From assembly GCA_003695105.1 (NCBI GenBank), contig RFIZ01000302.1, positions 1 to 5,108 of the forward strand: a stretch of DNA of 5,108 nt, given 5' to 3'. The DNA is from Fidelibacterota bacterium. GTDB lineage: Bacteria > Fidelibacterota > Marinisomatia > Marinisomatales > J089. Of this stretch, positions 5,096 to 5,108 are shown piece after piece. Both the position numbers and the translations under genes were made by a program. Each line of letters begins with the position of its first letter. The stretch's first letter is position 1. Under the pieces are notes generated by a model. The model did not search any database and was not told where the DNA came from. It worked only from the letters and a program-made list of their open reading frames with translations.

Positions 5096-5104
5096 CGAAA
5101 TATA
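5096..5104. promoter_or_regulatory. Third copy of the operator arm (CGAAATATA), window edge
   Basis: CGAAATATA equals the promoter-side arm of O1 (4560-4568). The matching left arm 8 bases upstream would be CAATTAG (5081-5087), which fits TATTTCG at only 4 of 7 positions. This is therefore a half-site or a degenerate operator; a second good arm may instead lie beyond 5108. It suggests a further ArsR-controlled promoter downstream of arsR2. Confidence 0.4.
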
Positions 5105-5108
5105 GGAA

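Noticed and set aside
1..5108. Insertion sequence, CRISPR array, tRNA or rRNA
   Set aside because: No transposase motif, terminal inverted repeats, regularly spaced repeats or RNA-gene signature was seen; the window is filled by the ars genes and their control regions.

Overview
The window is the core of a bacterial arsenic (thiol-reactive metalloid) resistance locus. The organism is probably a Gram-negative, anaerobic or redox-flexible bacterium. A lipobox-type periplasmic thioredoxin paired with a CcdA-like membrane protein and a cytosolic TM0996-type disulfide protein is a set I associate with Desulfobacterota-like and related anaerobes. That lineage is an impression, not something the sequence proves. 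Coding DNA is GC-rich, while the one divergent promoter region (4540-4719) is clearly AT-rich.

Layout. Seven or eight genes run leftward from the promoter region: arsR1 (4539-4198), a 146-bp leader-like gap with a strong hairpin, a small glutaredoxin-like CXXC protein (4051-3800), a thioredoxin lipoprotein (3810-3397), a CcdA/DsbD-type membrane protein (3400-2690), an ArsP/DUF318-type permease (2687-1371), an ArsD-like thioredoxin-fold protein (1357-1028), an FmdB-type zinc-ribbon protein with a Cys-rich tail (1028-807), and an Acr3 arsenite exporter whose C-terminus runs off the left edge (791-1). From the glutaredoxin-like gene to acr3 the genes overlap or lie at most 15 bp apart, so they look like one translationally coupled operon. 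One gene runs rightward: a second arsR (4720-5064), about 63% identical to the first over the first 70 residues.

Regulation. Each arsR is preceded by the same operator-like inverted repeat, TATTTCG-N8-CGAAATA. In each case it overlaps the -10 box of a plausible sigma70 promoter with an 18-bp spacer. The two promoter/operator modules are mirror images around about position 4624. A further copy of one arm sits at the extreme right edge, which suggests that another regulated promoter lies just outside the window.

How the parts may work together (inference). The ArsR pair would sense As(III) through CVC thiols and derepress both directions. Acr3 exports arsenite, and the ArsP-type permease may export a trivalent organoarsenical or another thiophilic species. 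The cytosolic CXXC protein, CcdA-like protein and outward-facing thioredoxin lipoprotein could form an electron relay across the membrane. The ArsD-like and FmdB-like proteins offer clustered cysteines that could hold metalloid in the cytoplasm. No arsC, arsA or arsM is visible, so how arsenate is reduced, and whether the redox relay contributes, is the main open question.
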